Assembly (NCBI GenBank): GCA_015478945.1
Contig: JABUQX010021027.1
Span: forward strand, 1-64,000
Source: Trachelipus rathkii
Lineage: Eukaryota > Arthropoda > Malacostraca > Isopoda > Trachelipodidae
Reading direction: 5' to 3'
Length of the DNA stretch: 64,000 nucleotides
In this document: positions 25,893 to 35,130 of the stretch, piece by piece
Numbering within the stretch: the first letter of the stretch is position 1
Layout: every line of letters begins with the position of its first letter
Notes under the pieces: model-generated
Databases searched by the model: none
The model's input: the letters and a program-made list of their open reading frames with translations, nothing else
What the model was told of the DNA's origin: nothing
Translations under genes and position numbers: made by a program

Positions 25893-25938
25893 CCTGGTCA
25901 AAGACTTTTTTTGATTGTACAAAAAGTCTTTGACCAGG
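25893..25938. repeat. Perfect 18-bp inverted repeat with nested direct repeat
   Basis: CCTGGTCAAAGACTTTTT (25893-25910) and AAAAAGTCTTTGACCAGG (25921-25938) are exact reverse complements around a 10-base loop, TTGATTGTAC. In addition GACTTTTTTTGATTGTACAA occurs twice, at 25903-25922 and 25938-25957. The arrangement fits a template-switch event, a small foldback element or a read artefact. Confidence 0.85.
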
Positions 25939-26207
25939 ACTTTTTTTGATTGTACAATTATTACTATTTTACTTTTATATACTGGAACTAGTAAGAAATT
26001 GGTGGTTAAAAAACATACCAAGTTACTTATCTTGAATCTAAAAATAAGGAAAACAAAAAATACATGGTAGAAAAATTAAAAATTTTCCTTACAATGTAAA
26101 CAAAACATTTTTTACAAAAAGATTTTCATTTAAACAAATTTAACAAACCAATCCTTTTAAAAATTGTAATTTTTAAATTTTTCATAATTTAAATGAAGGA
26201 AATATAG

Positions 26208-26213
26208 TTTATT
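26208..26213 (-). promoter_or_regulatory. Candidate polyadenylation signal for REXO4
   Basis: AATAAA on the minus strand, 30 bases after the REXO4 stop codon. The position is close for a poly(A) signal but possible. AATAAA is common by chance in this AT-rich DNA. Confidence 0.35.
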
Positions 26214-26243
26214 TAAAAAAATAAATAAACAAAATGACAGCAA

Positions 26244-26363
26244 TTAATTCTTCCCTTTCTTCCTCTTAATTTTGCGGAAATTTTTCTTTATTTTTGGAAC
26301 TTCTTTTTCCCATTCTTCTCTATGAAGTGAATATAAACGCATAGTAGCTTGTGCGTCTTGAAT
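26244..26363 (-). CDS. REXO4: REXO4 (RNA exonuclease 4), last coding exon
   Basis: Encodes 39 residues and a TAA stop: IQDAQATMRLYSLHREEWEK followed by EVPKIKKNFRKIKRKKGKN. The start matches the C-terminal end of the DEDDh exonuclease domain of REXO4/Rex4 (IQDAQAAMRLY...KKEWE in vertebrates). The Asp of IQDA is the last catalytic Asp of the Exo III motif (H-x4-D). The very basic tail fits a nucleolar protein; yeast Rex4 acts in pre-rRNA processing, and the family trims RNA 3'-to-5'. The exon begins directly after an acceptor (TTTAG) in phase 0 and joins cleanly to the exon at 31473-31569. Earlier domain parts (DCEMV and DTQ motifs) were not found in the window, so the gene is partial here. 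ISG20-like paralogues are the alternative, but MRLY and EEWE favour REXO4. Confidence 0.85.
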   Translation of the reverse strand: MQDAQATMRLYSLHREEWEKEVPKIKKNFRKIKRKKGKN

Positions 26364-27368
26364 CTAAATATTACATTAATTAATTTTCACAAGTAAACCA
26401 AGTACTAATGCATATAAAAAATTATTCAATATATTTCAATTTATAAAAAAGGAACATGTAAATCCAAATAGATTTAACACATAATTCATTAATATAATTA
26501 AACGTTATTGGCAAAATAAAAATCGTAGTATTCATTTTATTTGGGATTTTAACCCATATAAAAACTGAATATATTATATTCAAACCCTCGGAAAGCTTCT
26601 GTTTTTAGCTACCATATACCCACCAACAAAATCTACATATTTACAAGATATTCAACTCTTTTGGGGCTTGTGGAAACCTTTCAATCTTTATTAAATATTT
26701 ATTTTTTATTTTTATTTTTTTACAGGATGTGTATAGGGACCACCACTGCGAGCAAAAAGAGCGGCTATACCGTGTCAGTAACAACAACTAACAACAGGAG
26801 AAGTCCCGACACAGAAGGAGGAAAAATGAACGGGATAAAGAGGATTAAATTCTATAAAAGATGTTCAGCTCATGGAGGAATGCAAAAATTTTGTCACCTC
26901 GAAAATGGGGGGGGAGTCTGATAAAATATGAGCAAGGCGATTCCGGAAAGGAATGTTAAGTATGTCAGGGAAGAATTTGAGGTGGATGGCTGAGATTGCG
27001 TCGAAACCAATCTGTATTAAATAATCTTCCACAAAACATTTGATAATTTTTTATAAGCAATAAAATTTGGCGACAATTATTCGGGGAGTTTCATCTCAAT
27101 TCTAAAGTAAAATTAGTATTAAAGAGGAATCCATATCACAGGCAGACAAACTCTGAGTGAACTCTAAGCCCGGAATCTGTGACATTGACAACCAAACAAT
27201 TGTTTCCTACTGGGTTGCGGAACCGGCAAATTTTTTTTGCCGACTTCCACACTACAATTTTAAAATATCCCGGCTCCTACTACACCCAAAAACAATAAAA
27301 AAAAAATCGAATGCCACTCCCTCTTCACATGAAATCTTGCAGTTCTGGCTCAGAAGCCCTGGTTTCCC
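26364..27368. other. Intron part with a plus-strand GC-richer segment
   Basis: From about 26725 to 27010 the composition changes to GC-richer sequence. The plus strand has an acceptor-like TTTTTTTACAG followed by 65 open codons (CIGTTTASKKSGYTVSV and onward) ending at a TGA. I do not recognise it. It may be a retroposed fragment or an exon of an antisense transcript. Confidence 0.3.
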
Positions 27369-27462
27369 ACTAGAGTTGACCAAACACCGGAATTTCTCGC
27401 ACCGCACCGGGTCATTGGACTGTGTGAACGAACCGCACAGGTAAGTCGCGGTCAACCCTACT
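27369..27462. mobile_element. Small inverted-repeat element (MITE-like)
   Basis: Arms ACTAGAGTTGACC (27369-27381) and GGTCAACCCTACT (27450-27462) are inverted repeats matching at 11 of 13 positions. They enclose 68 bases of GC-richer sequence with two CACCG words and GAACCGCAC. The flanks TTCCCA and TTCCAC are similar but not identical, so a target-site duplication is only suggested. The wider block 27150-27480 is GC-richer than its surroundings and may be the full repeat. Confidence 0.45.
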
Positions 27463-27691
27463 TTCCACCACTGAATCCTTTCAATCACTGTGTCCTAGTT
27501 CGTAGTTACATTTACAGGAAATTAGTATAAGCAGTATGATCATAATAAATCTATATAAATAGTATGGAACTTTACTGCTTTAATAATAAACAGTACTACA
27601 ATCAATTATTTTTTTTAATTTAATTAAGAAAAAATGATTTTCACTTTCATTATATTATTTTTTCTCAAACGGATTCTACACATTTCAATAA

Positions 27692-27762
27692 TCAAATATA
27701 TATAATATATATATTATATATATATATATAGATATATATATATATACTTATACTATATATAT

Positions 27763-27847
<85 letters not shown>

Positions 27848-27926
27848 CGTATATAATAATATATATATAATATATTAATATATATATATACTATATTATA
27901 ATAATAATATTATATATACATATATA

Positions 27927-27957
<31 letters not shown>

Positions 27958-28648
27958 CTATATATTAATATATATATATATATAATTATAATTTATATAT
28001 ATTATATTATATAATATAATATATATATAATATATATAATATATATATATTTTATATATATATATCATATTAGTTATATATAATATATATATATATACTA
28101 TAATATATATTACTATAGTATAGTATATATAATTATTATTATAATATTATTAGTATATATAATTATACTTATAGTTATATAATATTATATATATATTATA
28201 TATATATATATTATATATATATACTTATATTATATATATATATATATATATATATTTAATATTATATATATAATTATATATATTATATATTATATATAGT
28301 ATAATATATATATATATACTTTATATATATATATTAGTATTAATATATAGTATATATATATTATATATAATGATATATATATTATATATATAATTATAAT
28401 ATAATATATATATATAATATAATATTTATATATATATATAGCTATTATATATCTTATATAGTATATATATATAGTATACTATCTATATATATATAATATA
28501 AATATATATATATAATATTATATATATATACTATATATATAATTATATATATATATATATAATATATATATATTTATATATATATAGTATATATATATAA
28601 ATATAGTATATATACTATATATATATATATATTATATATATTATATGT
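27692..28648. repeat. (TA)n tract of about 950 bp
   Basis: Almost pure TA with sporadic TAT/ATT phase changes and rare C or G. It is the longest such tract in the window, inside the REXO4 intron, and directly abuts the 3' side of the retrotransposon remnant at 28670. True length and sequence are likely uncertain. Confidence 0.9.
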
Positions 28649-28669
28649 AATTTATGAAACTCGAATTTT

Positions 28670-30905
28670 TCCATCCCAAGTAAGACTTTACAACCAGTGG
28701 CTTCGATTCATCAGTAACAACATATCCTTAGGTAGAACAATAGAGCACTAAAGACTTAGTCCTTTGCATTCACAAGCGATTTATTGGCACCCCTTCGTTA
28801 CCATTCACAACTACCCTTATACCTTCTGGATCATCCGTTTCCTTTCACTCAATATACATAGCTAAATATTTAAACTCGGATAATTGTTCAAACTGCTCAC
28901 CATTCAACATGATTTCACTCATCGGACTCTCCTTACCTTACCATCACCTTACTCTTATCGTACATTTAACCTTCAAACCCCTCTAAAACTTTTATCAGCA
29001 TTCCACACAAAACCAATTTAAGCGTACAATAAACAGGACACTATCCACTCTCTTCCAATCTCAATCAGTCTATCACCTTATCCTACCACCCCTAATCTAT
29101 TTTTTCATCACCCAATCCATTTATACAAATTAAATAGCCAGGAAGACATAACACATCCATGCCTCACTCCACTATTAATATTAAAACGTTCACTTTCCAC
29201 TTCATTTAATCTAATATATATACTTTTGATTACATTTTGAAGCCTACCGCCAACACCATATATCACTAACACACTGCCACAGTATGCGTTCCCTATTAAA
29301 TCCTCGTCCTTAGCCTTGTATGCAAGTATAAACTAATACAATTTATTCTTCTTCTCTCTCATTTGTTTCAATGTGAAAATTTGATCTACACGTCCTTTAC
29401 CACTTCTAAATGCACCTTGTTCTTTGCCTATCAGTCCCTCAGTCATTCTTTAACAAGCAAAATACCAGCATATATCTTCTCTACAACACTTCATAAACTA
29501 ATTCCCCTATACTTACCCTTATATAAGGGTACTATTACTGTTCTTTAAATCCTTCGGACTATATCCTCCACAAACGCTTTGTAACACAACCATATTCACT
29601 TTCAATCCCGATCTCTCCTCCATCGATGATCATTTCCGTAGTAATTACCACATCTATACTGTATTCCATTTTGAAGATTTCTCACATCTACCTATTATAC
29701 TCCCCAGAAATACCTATTCTTCTGTATACGTCACCCACACACAGTTCATTAATTAAGCCTCTTCATCTACTGATAGATGATATGCAGATTTTCGAAGAGT
29801 CTCCTCCACACTCTCCTCGCATCCATTTCATGTCTACAGAAAGTACTATTCCTATTTATTATATACTATGAAGATTCCCGTTACTTCCTTCCAGAACAGC
29901 TTCCTATTCTCTTAAAGTCCTCATTCTTCTTCCTTCAAATTGTTCACTACCAACTTTGTCTCCTTTTTTCCTCCTTATATAATTCCAAACATCTTTCTTT
30001 TGAGACCACATCGTTGGCTTTAGCACATTCAACCACGCCTCTTTATTTTTACTTTTAACCGCATGCATCACTTCTTATTTTTCAATCACTCACTATCGAC
30101 ATTTTTACTTTCTACTTTAGCACGCCCACATACTTCTCTTGCACTACTAACAACAACGGCCTCCTTCATTTGCAACCAGATGTTGTTGTTTCATCTTGTT
30201 CAAATTCAACCGAGTTATTTTCAAGTACTCACATACTTTTCTTTATAACCTTGTTCACTTAACTTCTGATTTAACGTCCATCGCTTACTTCAACATCTTC
30301 TCCTTCACCAACACAAAATCAATTATACTTTTCACTTCGATACCATCTCAAATTATACCAACTTTCGTATACTTATGAATACTCTTGTGCCCGAAGAATG
30401 TCTTTCAAACATACCCCTCTCCCCAAAGAAATCGGTCACCTTCTACCATTCTCATTTAATCACGCAACCCGAAAGGCACCTGTTATACTTTCCATTTTTC
30501 GACCACCTATCCAACCATTCAAGTCGCCCAACAAAGTCAATCTGAAACCTCTACTCACCCTGTCCAAAACATCATTCAGATTATCCCAGAAAGTAACACA
30601 CTCCTCAACATCACCCTGAGATGGACCATATGTTACAACCACACATACCATGATCTTCACAAACTTAAATTTAACCATTAGTATTATAGTACTAACACAA
30701 TAAAATCCACCACAAGTAACTCATCCGAATCGCAACTCCTCCTTTCCCTCTCTCATTCCCCTCCACTCCAGCAGACACACATTTCACCCCCACATCACTC
30801 GTCTTCGCCGGTACCTTTCAAATTTACCAGTTCTAAATACAACCATCACCAGTGTCATCTTCTCCTCGCCATTTAATCCTCTAAAGTTCCATGCATCCAG
30901 TAATG
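28670..30905 (-). mobile_element. Decayed non-LTR retrotransposon (endonuclease and RT)
   Basis: Read on the minus strand, conserved landmarks appear in the expected order. The start of an APE-type endonuclease is WNFRGLNGEEK (about 30860-30893). Next come YGPSQGDVEE (about 30601-30630) and LGDLNGWIGG (about 30505-30535). Reverse-transcriptase blocks follow: YGVGGRLQNVIKSIY (about 29220-29262), SGVRHGCVMSSWLFNLY (about 29120-29172), a damaged FADD region (about 29040) and LNGEQFEQLSEFKYL (about 28862-28908). The order, spacing and residues fit one LINE family that I associate with decapod crustaceans. Many stops and frameshifts show it is inactive. The 3' end is lost at the TA tract and the part before the endonuclease is missing. 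It lies in the REXO4 intron in the same orientation as that gene. Confidence 0.85.
30460..30678 (-). pseudogene. Endonuclease segment of the retrotransposon
   Basis: The longest intact frame of the element, 72 codons. It covers VKFKFVKIMVCVVVTYGPSQ, GDVEECVTFWDNLNDVLDRV and LTLLGDLNGWIGG. APE-type endonucleases of LINEs nick target DNA for target-primed reverse transcription. GDLN carries the conserved Asp and Asn of the active site. The frame is open only because this stretch has escaped indels; the protein as a whole is broken on both sides. Confidence 0.75.
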
Positions 30906-31472
30906 AAAAATTTACTGTATTGTATGATATCGAATAACAAAAGAGAAAGTTTAAAATTAAAAAAATAAAAAGATTTCACTAAAAAATGAATATTCTGCTG
31001 GGAGAACGTCCAAATTTATACGGTACTTAATTAGTATTTATATGGTGACAGTGGAGGAAATCATTTACTGGATTCGGTATACATAGCGATTGGGTATTCA
31101 CAGATATAAAGAATATTCACTAAGGACTATTCATGGACGTAAATGATATTTACATAGGACTGGACTCTAATACATATATAAATGTGAGCAATACTAAAAT
31201 TTATAGGAGGATCAGAGATTGTAGATAGAAACTACGCTCTATTGTACTTGTGTTTTACAATTATCATTATTAAGTACTAGCAGCAGCAGAAGTATTTTCA
31301 AAAGTTTCCCAAATATAACATCAGTCAGAGGGTACTTCAATTCCCAAGTTGCAAAAGCTACTTTCAGAAAAATAAAAATCTGTTAATTAAAATCTAAAAC
31401 CCAAATTATTTCATATCCTAGTTTTAAAAAAATAATCTTTTTAAAATCATTTAATAAAACACATTCACTTAC
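30906..31472. other. Intron sequence between the retrotransposon and the REXO4 exon
   Basis: AT-rich, apparently unique, with no frame of interest. Confidence 0.5.
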
Positions 31473-31569
31473 AGAGTCATGTTCTCCAGATTGAATTTTA
31501 ATTCCTAAAATCCTTTCACTTAATTTTCTAAGACTCGGAGTACATCTTCCTTGCCTGAAGGGTTTAAAC
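31473..31569 (-). CDS. REXO4: REXO4, penultimate coding exon
   Basis: A 97-base minus-strand exon encoding FKPFRQGRCTPSLRKLSERI and LGIKIQSGEHDS. It aligns with the REXO4 segment YKPFKS...RPSLRLLSEKILG...QAEHCS that directly precedes the last exon in sequence. The catalytic His of the Exo III motif (EHDS) is at its end, while the matching Asp is in the next exon, so the intron splits the active-site motif. The acceptor TTTTTTATTTCAG and the donor GTAAGTG are both consensus. One leading base completes a codon from the previous exon, so at least one more exon exists upstream. I did not find it. The next 3 kb upstream are filled by transposon insertions. Confidence 0.85.
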
Positions 31570-31918
31570 CTGAAATAAAAAAGAAAAATATTTCATATAA
31601 TATTATTTGTATGATGAAAATTTAAATCCAAGACGAATCGTTCAAAGCAAATGATAAATATAGATTATTTGCTTTTAAATGGAAGAGCCTTGATAGGCCC
31701 TTGTGTTTTCTAACTCTCTATTTTCTTTTATTTTAATTAGGGGAGTATCCTCAGGTTGTGCTACGAAGATGCGGCACACACAAAAATAATCTTAATGCTC
31801 ATTTATAATACGGTACAATATGAAAATATATAATTTTATATTTTTATTTGTTAAATTTTAAATAATGTTGAACAGGTAGTCATAAAAACGCAGGCTCGAG
31901 TGATAATAGAATCTTCAA
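31570..31918. other. Candidate REXO4 upstream intron
   Basis: Unique AT-rich sequence with a pyrimidine-rich acceptor next to 31569. No upstream exon with REXO4 similarity (DTQ, DCEMVG or YDKYV motifs) was found here on the minus strand. Confidence 0.4.
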
Positions 31919-31926
31919 TATACAAC
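31919..31926. repeat. Target-site duplication, left copy
   Basis: TATACAAC immediately before the TAGGGTGG terminus of the hAT-like element. Identical to 32962-32969. Confidence 0.75.
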
Positions 31927-32961
31927 TAGGGTGGAAAAAAACGTTTTTTTCAAATCGTGTTTATTCAAGAAAAAAACGTTTTTTTCATGTTTTCGTTTTT
32001 TTTCGTTTTTTTCATTAAATGTATTTTTAAAAATATTAAGAGCTAATATAATATTTCATTGAGTATTTTCGTTTTTCAAATATGATTTTACTTTGAATTA
32101 AATATTATCATTACCAATTCTGAAAGATAAATTACCCTTTTCTTATATTTTTCAATTAGAAGAACTACCTTTCTCTTGTAGCCAGCACTGCTGTTTGTAG
32201 GCTTCTACTTACTAATTTTACTATGTATTTTACATTTTTATCATATCAATCATTTTATAATTTACTTTTATACAATTATGAATATTTATATTTATATAAG
32301 ATGAGTCTGAATGACAAAACTCAAAATGACTTAAGGGATGCAATTGAATATAAAATTATTGAAATAAAAATTACAAAGACTATGTAATGAAAGGGATGAG
32401 TGGTGACTAAATAAATCTATTGACTTAGCATTAACTTTATTTCTAATCACTAGTTCCACCCAATCACTATGATACTAATACTGTGAAGCTCTTATCACTG
32501 GGATGCAATCGCTGATCAGCCCATTTATTTTAATTTAATTTACTTTACTTTTATTTACTTAAGTACAGTCACACGACTTTTGCACATGGCATTCTAGTAT
32601 ACTGATTTAAATAATTTATGATAAAAATTTACTGAAAGCTGAAACAGAGAGAGTAAGAAAACATTAATGGAGCCACAAACAAATATTATGAATATCAAAA
32701 TCAATTTTAATGTAAAAATTATGGAAACTAATTAATAAAATTTGAAAAACAAAAACTCAGTTTTTTACCTTGTAGGAAATTGGAACCAAAATGTCCCAAA
32801 TTAGAGCATATTTGCTAAAACTTATAATATAATTGTTCCAACATGTAAATTCCACAACTTATTGTAAAAACGAAAAAAAACAAATTTTTACTTTTTTTTT
32901 TCAGGCTATGTTTATTTTCATGAAAAAAAAACGAGCTTGTTTTTTTCCTTTCCCAACCCTA
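31927..32961. mobile_element. Non-autonomous hAT-like DNA transposon, 1,035 bp
   Basis: The ends are imperfect inverted repeats. The left end reads TAGGGTGGAAAAAAACG; the right end, reverse-complemented, reads TAGGGTTGGGAAAGGAAAAA followed by AACAAGC. It is flanked by perfect 8-bp direct repeats TATACAAC (31919-31926 and 32962-32969). An 8-bp duplication and a TAGGG-type terminus are the hallmarks of the hAT superfamily. Both ends are rich in poly-T/ACG blocks that also resemble each other in inverse order. The interior is AT-rich with stops in every frame, so it carries no transposase and would depend on one supplied in trans. The insertion lies upstream of the last two REXO4 exons. Confidence 0.75.
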
Positions 32962-32969
32962 TATACAAC
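32962..32969. repeat. Target-site duplication, right copy
   Basis: TATACAAC immediately after the ACCCTA terminus. Identical to 31919-31926. One further A precedes both copies if the boundary is moved by a base. Confidence 0.75.
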
Positions 32970-33148
32970 ACACCATATACCGTAGACAAATACGACCCTG
33001 GTTCTTATTTGCTCCAATTGAAGAAATATAAATTACTGTATTAAAATATAATTCGTGCTATAGCACAAAAAAGTCATTGTCTTCGAACTCCTAGTAAGTA
33101 CTGATTTGTAAGATATTAAGTGCTACAAAATGTAAGGTTATAATACTT

Positions 33149-33965
33149 ATCATCATCATCCACCTTCTTTCCCCAAGACTGGGGAAAAGGTGCGTGACAT
33201 GCACCGGAAACAGAAAAAAGTAGTAGAAGAATTATGACACAAATCGAAAAGAAAGCCCAGCCCTACCGCCACCTTTATACATATTAGTGAGAGCTTGTCG
33301 CGGTCAGAAAATTCACCCTACAGCTTCACGGACACGACGACCTCACTAATGGCATCTCGTCAATGTTGGTTCATCATTACCTGGCCTGGTGGGTCACATC
33401 CATACCCATCACAAACCCGCCATTCACTCTATTATGCACCTTTCCATTCTCGCCCTGCCCAAATTCAATTGTCTTAGACATTCCTTTACCACTCAATCCA
33501 CTTTTTCTTCTGCTTCCCAGCAGGTATTCCACGACACTCACCACTATTACATCCGCTTAACCAACGATTATTATCCATCCTTTCCACATGACCAAACCAT
33601 CTCAACAGAACTTTATTTATCTCTCTTTATCCTTTCTCACACCACACAACTTTTAATACGTCATTCTCATTTTATCAAATCTTTCTCACACCTAACAGCG
33701 CCCCTAAGTTGTCAATCTGAACACTGTACTTTAGAACCTTACACCTTCTTATTCCAGACATAGTCTCACTACTATACATTACACAACAGGCAACACTACC
33801 ATCATGTAAGAACCCTAGCATTTTACTCAAACTTAGTCCCTTACATCACCAGATTTAATGGTGTACAGCACCTTCCTTCCATCACAACATTTTCCTCTAC
33901 CACACTGCATATCTGTTCCTTTTAATGAAACATGTATCCTAAATATTTAAACTCAGCACTTTTTC
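33149..33965 (-). mobile_element. 3' fragment of a non-LTR retrotransposon
   Basis: On the minus strand the fragment begins at AEFKYLGYMF (about 33925-33958). It continues with GSVACCVMYSSETMSGIRR (a relic of the YGSETM block), VQIDNLGALLGVRK, then LLRWFGHVERMDNNRW (about 33568-33608) and GKQKKKWIE. These are the C-terminal landmarks of the same type of element as 28670-30905 and follow from where that copy is cut off. Because this piece lies upstream on the minus strand it cannot be its continuation, so it is a second, 5'-truncated insertion. Near the 3' end is a 7-bp stem (TTTCCCC...GGGGAAA, 33168-33187), followed by a GATGATGATG tail (33149-33160), which fits the short-repeat tail of RTE-like LINEs. 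Stops and frameshifts make it inactive. Confidence 0.8.
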
Positions 33966-34213
33966 GATTAATAAATTTACTAATAATACTTTGTATATAA
34001 ATATAATTTCGTTAAATTTGTGACTTACCACAAAATCATTAGCTTCTGTGACACGCACTACATTCTACTATAAAATTTTCTTTGAATAATTAGCAAAAAG
34101 GTTTGACATGTGATTATAATACATTTTTCTTTAAAAAAAAATAACCAAAAACTGAGTTAAAGGAGTAGATTTTTTTTTATCATTCATATACAATTCCAAC
34201 TTTATTTGCTTAG
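33966..34213. other. Interval before the plus-strand exon
   Basis: AT-rich sequence ending in a pyrimidine-rich tract, CCAACTTTATTTGCTTAG. A minus-strand stretch at about 34027-34066 is open and ends at a GTAAGT donor, but it has no similarity to REXO4 and I do not call it an exon. Confidence 0.35.
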
Positions 34214-34381
34214 ATTCATAGGTTGAAACTAAAACCAAAAGATGTAGGAGAAAGAGAAGAAGGAAAGCTGAGAGAATCAGAAGCTACTCACAAAAGAGAT
34301 ATTTTAATAAAGAAAAGAAGGCCTAGAAGAGTGACCAAGATTGAGGCCAGTTCTCAAAACTGCTCATTTAGCAGTTTTTAA
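34214..34381 (+). CDS. Possible terminal exon of an unidentified basic protein
   Basis: After an acceptor (TTTATTTGCTTAG) 55 codons are open to a TAA: IHRLKLKPKDVGEREEGKLR, ESEATHKRDILIKKRRPRRV and TKIEASSQNCSFSSF. Only phase 0 from the acceptor is open; the other two phases hit stops within four codons, and TAG of the acceptor closes the frame upstream. This fits an exon and not a longer ORF. Lys/Arg/Glu-rich composition with a KKRRPRR basic cluster suggests a nuclear or RNA-associated protein. It is antisense to the presumed REXO4 transcript direction. I do not recognise the protein. Upstream exons on the plus strand were not identified. Confidence 0.4.
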   Translation: MHRLKLKPKDVGEREEGKLRESEATHKRDILIKKRRPRRVTKIEASSQNCSFSSF

Positions 34382-34542
34382 AAACTTTTTTTTTTAATCT
34401 TTTTAAAGAGAAGGTAATAATGTGAATACTAGTATTACAGCAGGTTAGTTAATTTTAATCATGATTACCAAAACATATTTGTAACTCGCTATAATGGGAA
34501 AAAGGTTAAGTAAATTAATAGCAGTAAAAAAAAAAAAATGTC

Positions 34543-34548
34543 AATAAA
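34543..34548 (+). promoter_or_regulatory. Candidate polyadenylation signal
   Basis: AATAAA 161 bases after the stop of the plus-strand candidate exon at 34214-34381. Weak evidence alone in AT-rich DNA. Confidence 0.25.
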
Positions 34549-34784
34549 AAAATTTAGCTAAAAGGAAAAACAATTTGACGCCTCTTCCTCCCCAGATTAA
34601 GGAGAATATTCAATTTATCAAATAACTATTAATTAAATTTGTAGATCTGAAAAATGTTAAGTGGAATAGTGGATGCTATGTATAGCATCTCACCACCACT
34701 TTTAAATGCCTCCAGAAGTGAAAGAAACACTCCTAAGAAAACTGAAAGGATATTACATAAGAATTTATATAATTGTAAATCTAT

Positions 34785-35130
34785 ATAATATATAATATAA
34801 TAATAAATAATATAATAAATACTAATTAAATATAAATAACATAATAATAATAATAATAATAATATATAATTAAATAATACGTTCAAATTAAATAAATATA
34901 TATATAATAATATATAATATAATCATATAATAATAATAATATATATAAAATAATTAATAATAATAATAATAAGTAAATAATTAAAATATATAATTAATAA
35001 TTAAATAATATAATAATAATAATAAATAATAATAATAATCTAAATAATTAATAATATCAAAATAATCATAATAATTAATAATAATAATTAATTATATAAA
35101 AATAGACTCTATTATACTCTAGTAACTTTG
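34785..35130. repeat. (TAA)n/(ATA)n microsatellite region
   Basis: Imperfect TAA/AAT repeats mixed with TA units. The clean part is 34843-34863. Confidence 0.85.

Larger units (their letters stand above)
26364..31472 (-). other. REXO4 intron, about 5.1 kb
   Basis: Bounded by GTAAGTG (31472 downward) and TTTAG (26364 upward) on the minus strand, phase 0. It contains AT-rich unique sequence, an inverted-repeat element at 27369-27462, a TA tract of nearly 1 kb and a decayed retrotransposon. Plus-strand ORFs at 26661-26921 and 27157-27444 lie inside it. Neither has a recognised family. Confidence 0.8.

Noticed and set aside
26661..26921. 86-codon plus-strand ORF with acceptor-like site inside the REXO4 intron
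   Set aside because: First third is T-rich hydrophobic junk and the remainder matches no family; kept only as a note under the intron.
27157..27488. Overlapping ORFs on both strands (95 and 78 codons)
   Set aside because: Both cover the GC-richer inverted-repeat element and mirror each other; a repeat explains them better than a gene.
29363..30619. Several plus-strand ORFs of 60-93 codons
   Set aside because: They are antisense shadows of the minus-strand retrotransposon.
33295..33763. Plus-strand ORFs up to 124 codons
   Set aside because: Antisense of the LINE 3' fragment, whose minus-strand RT motifs explain the open frames.
34027..34066. Minus-strand open stretch ending in a GTAAGT donor, tested as an upstream REXO4 exon
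   Set aside because: The translation (NVVRVTEANDFV) does not match any REXO4 region and the exon would be only about 39 bases.
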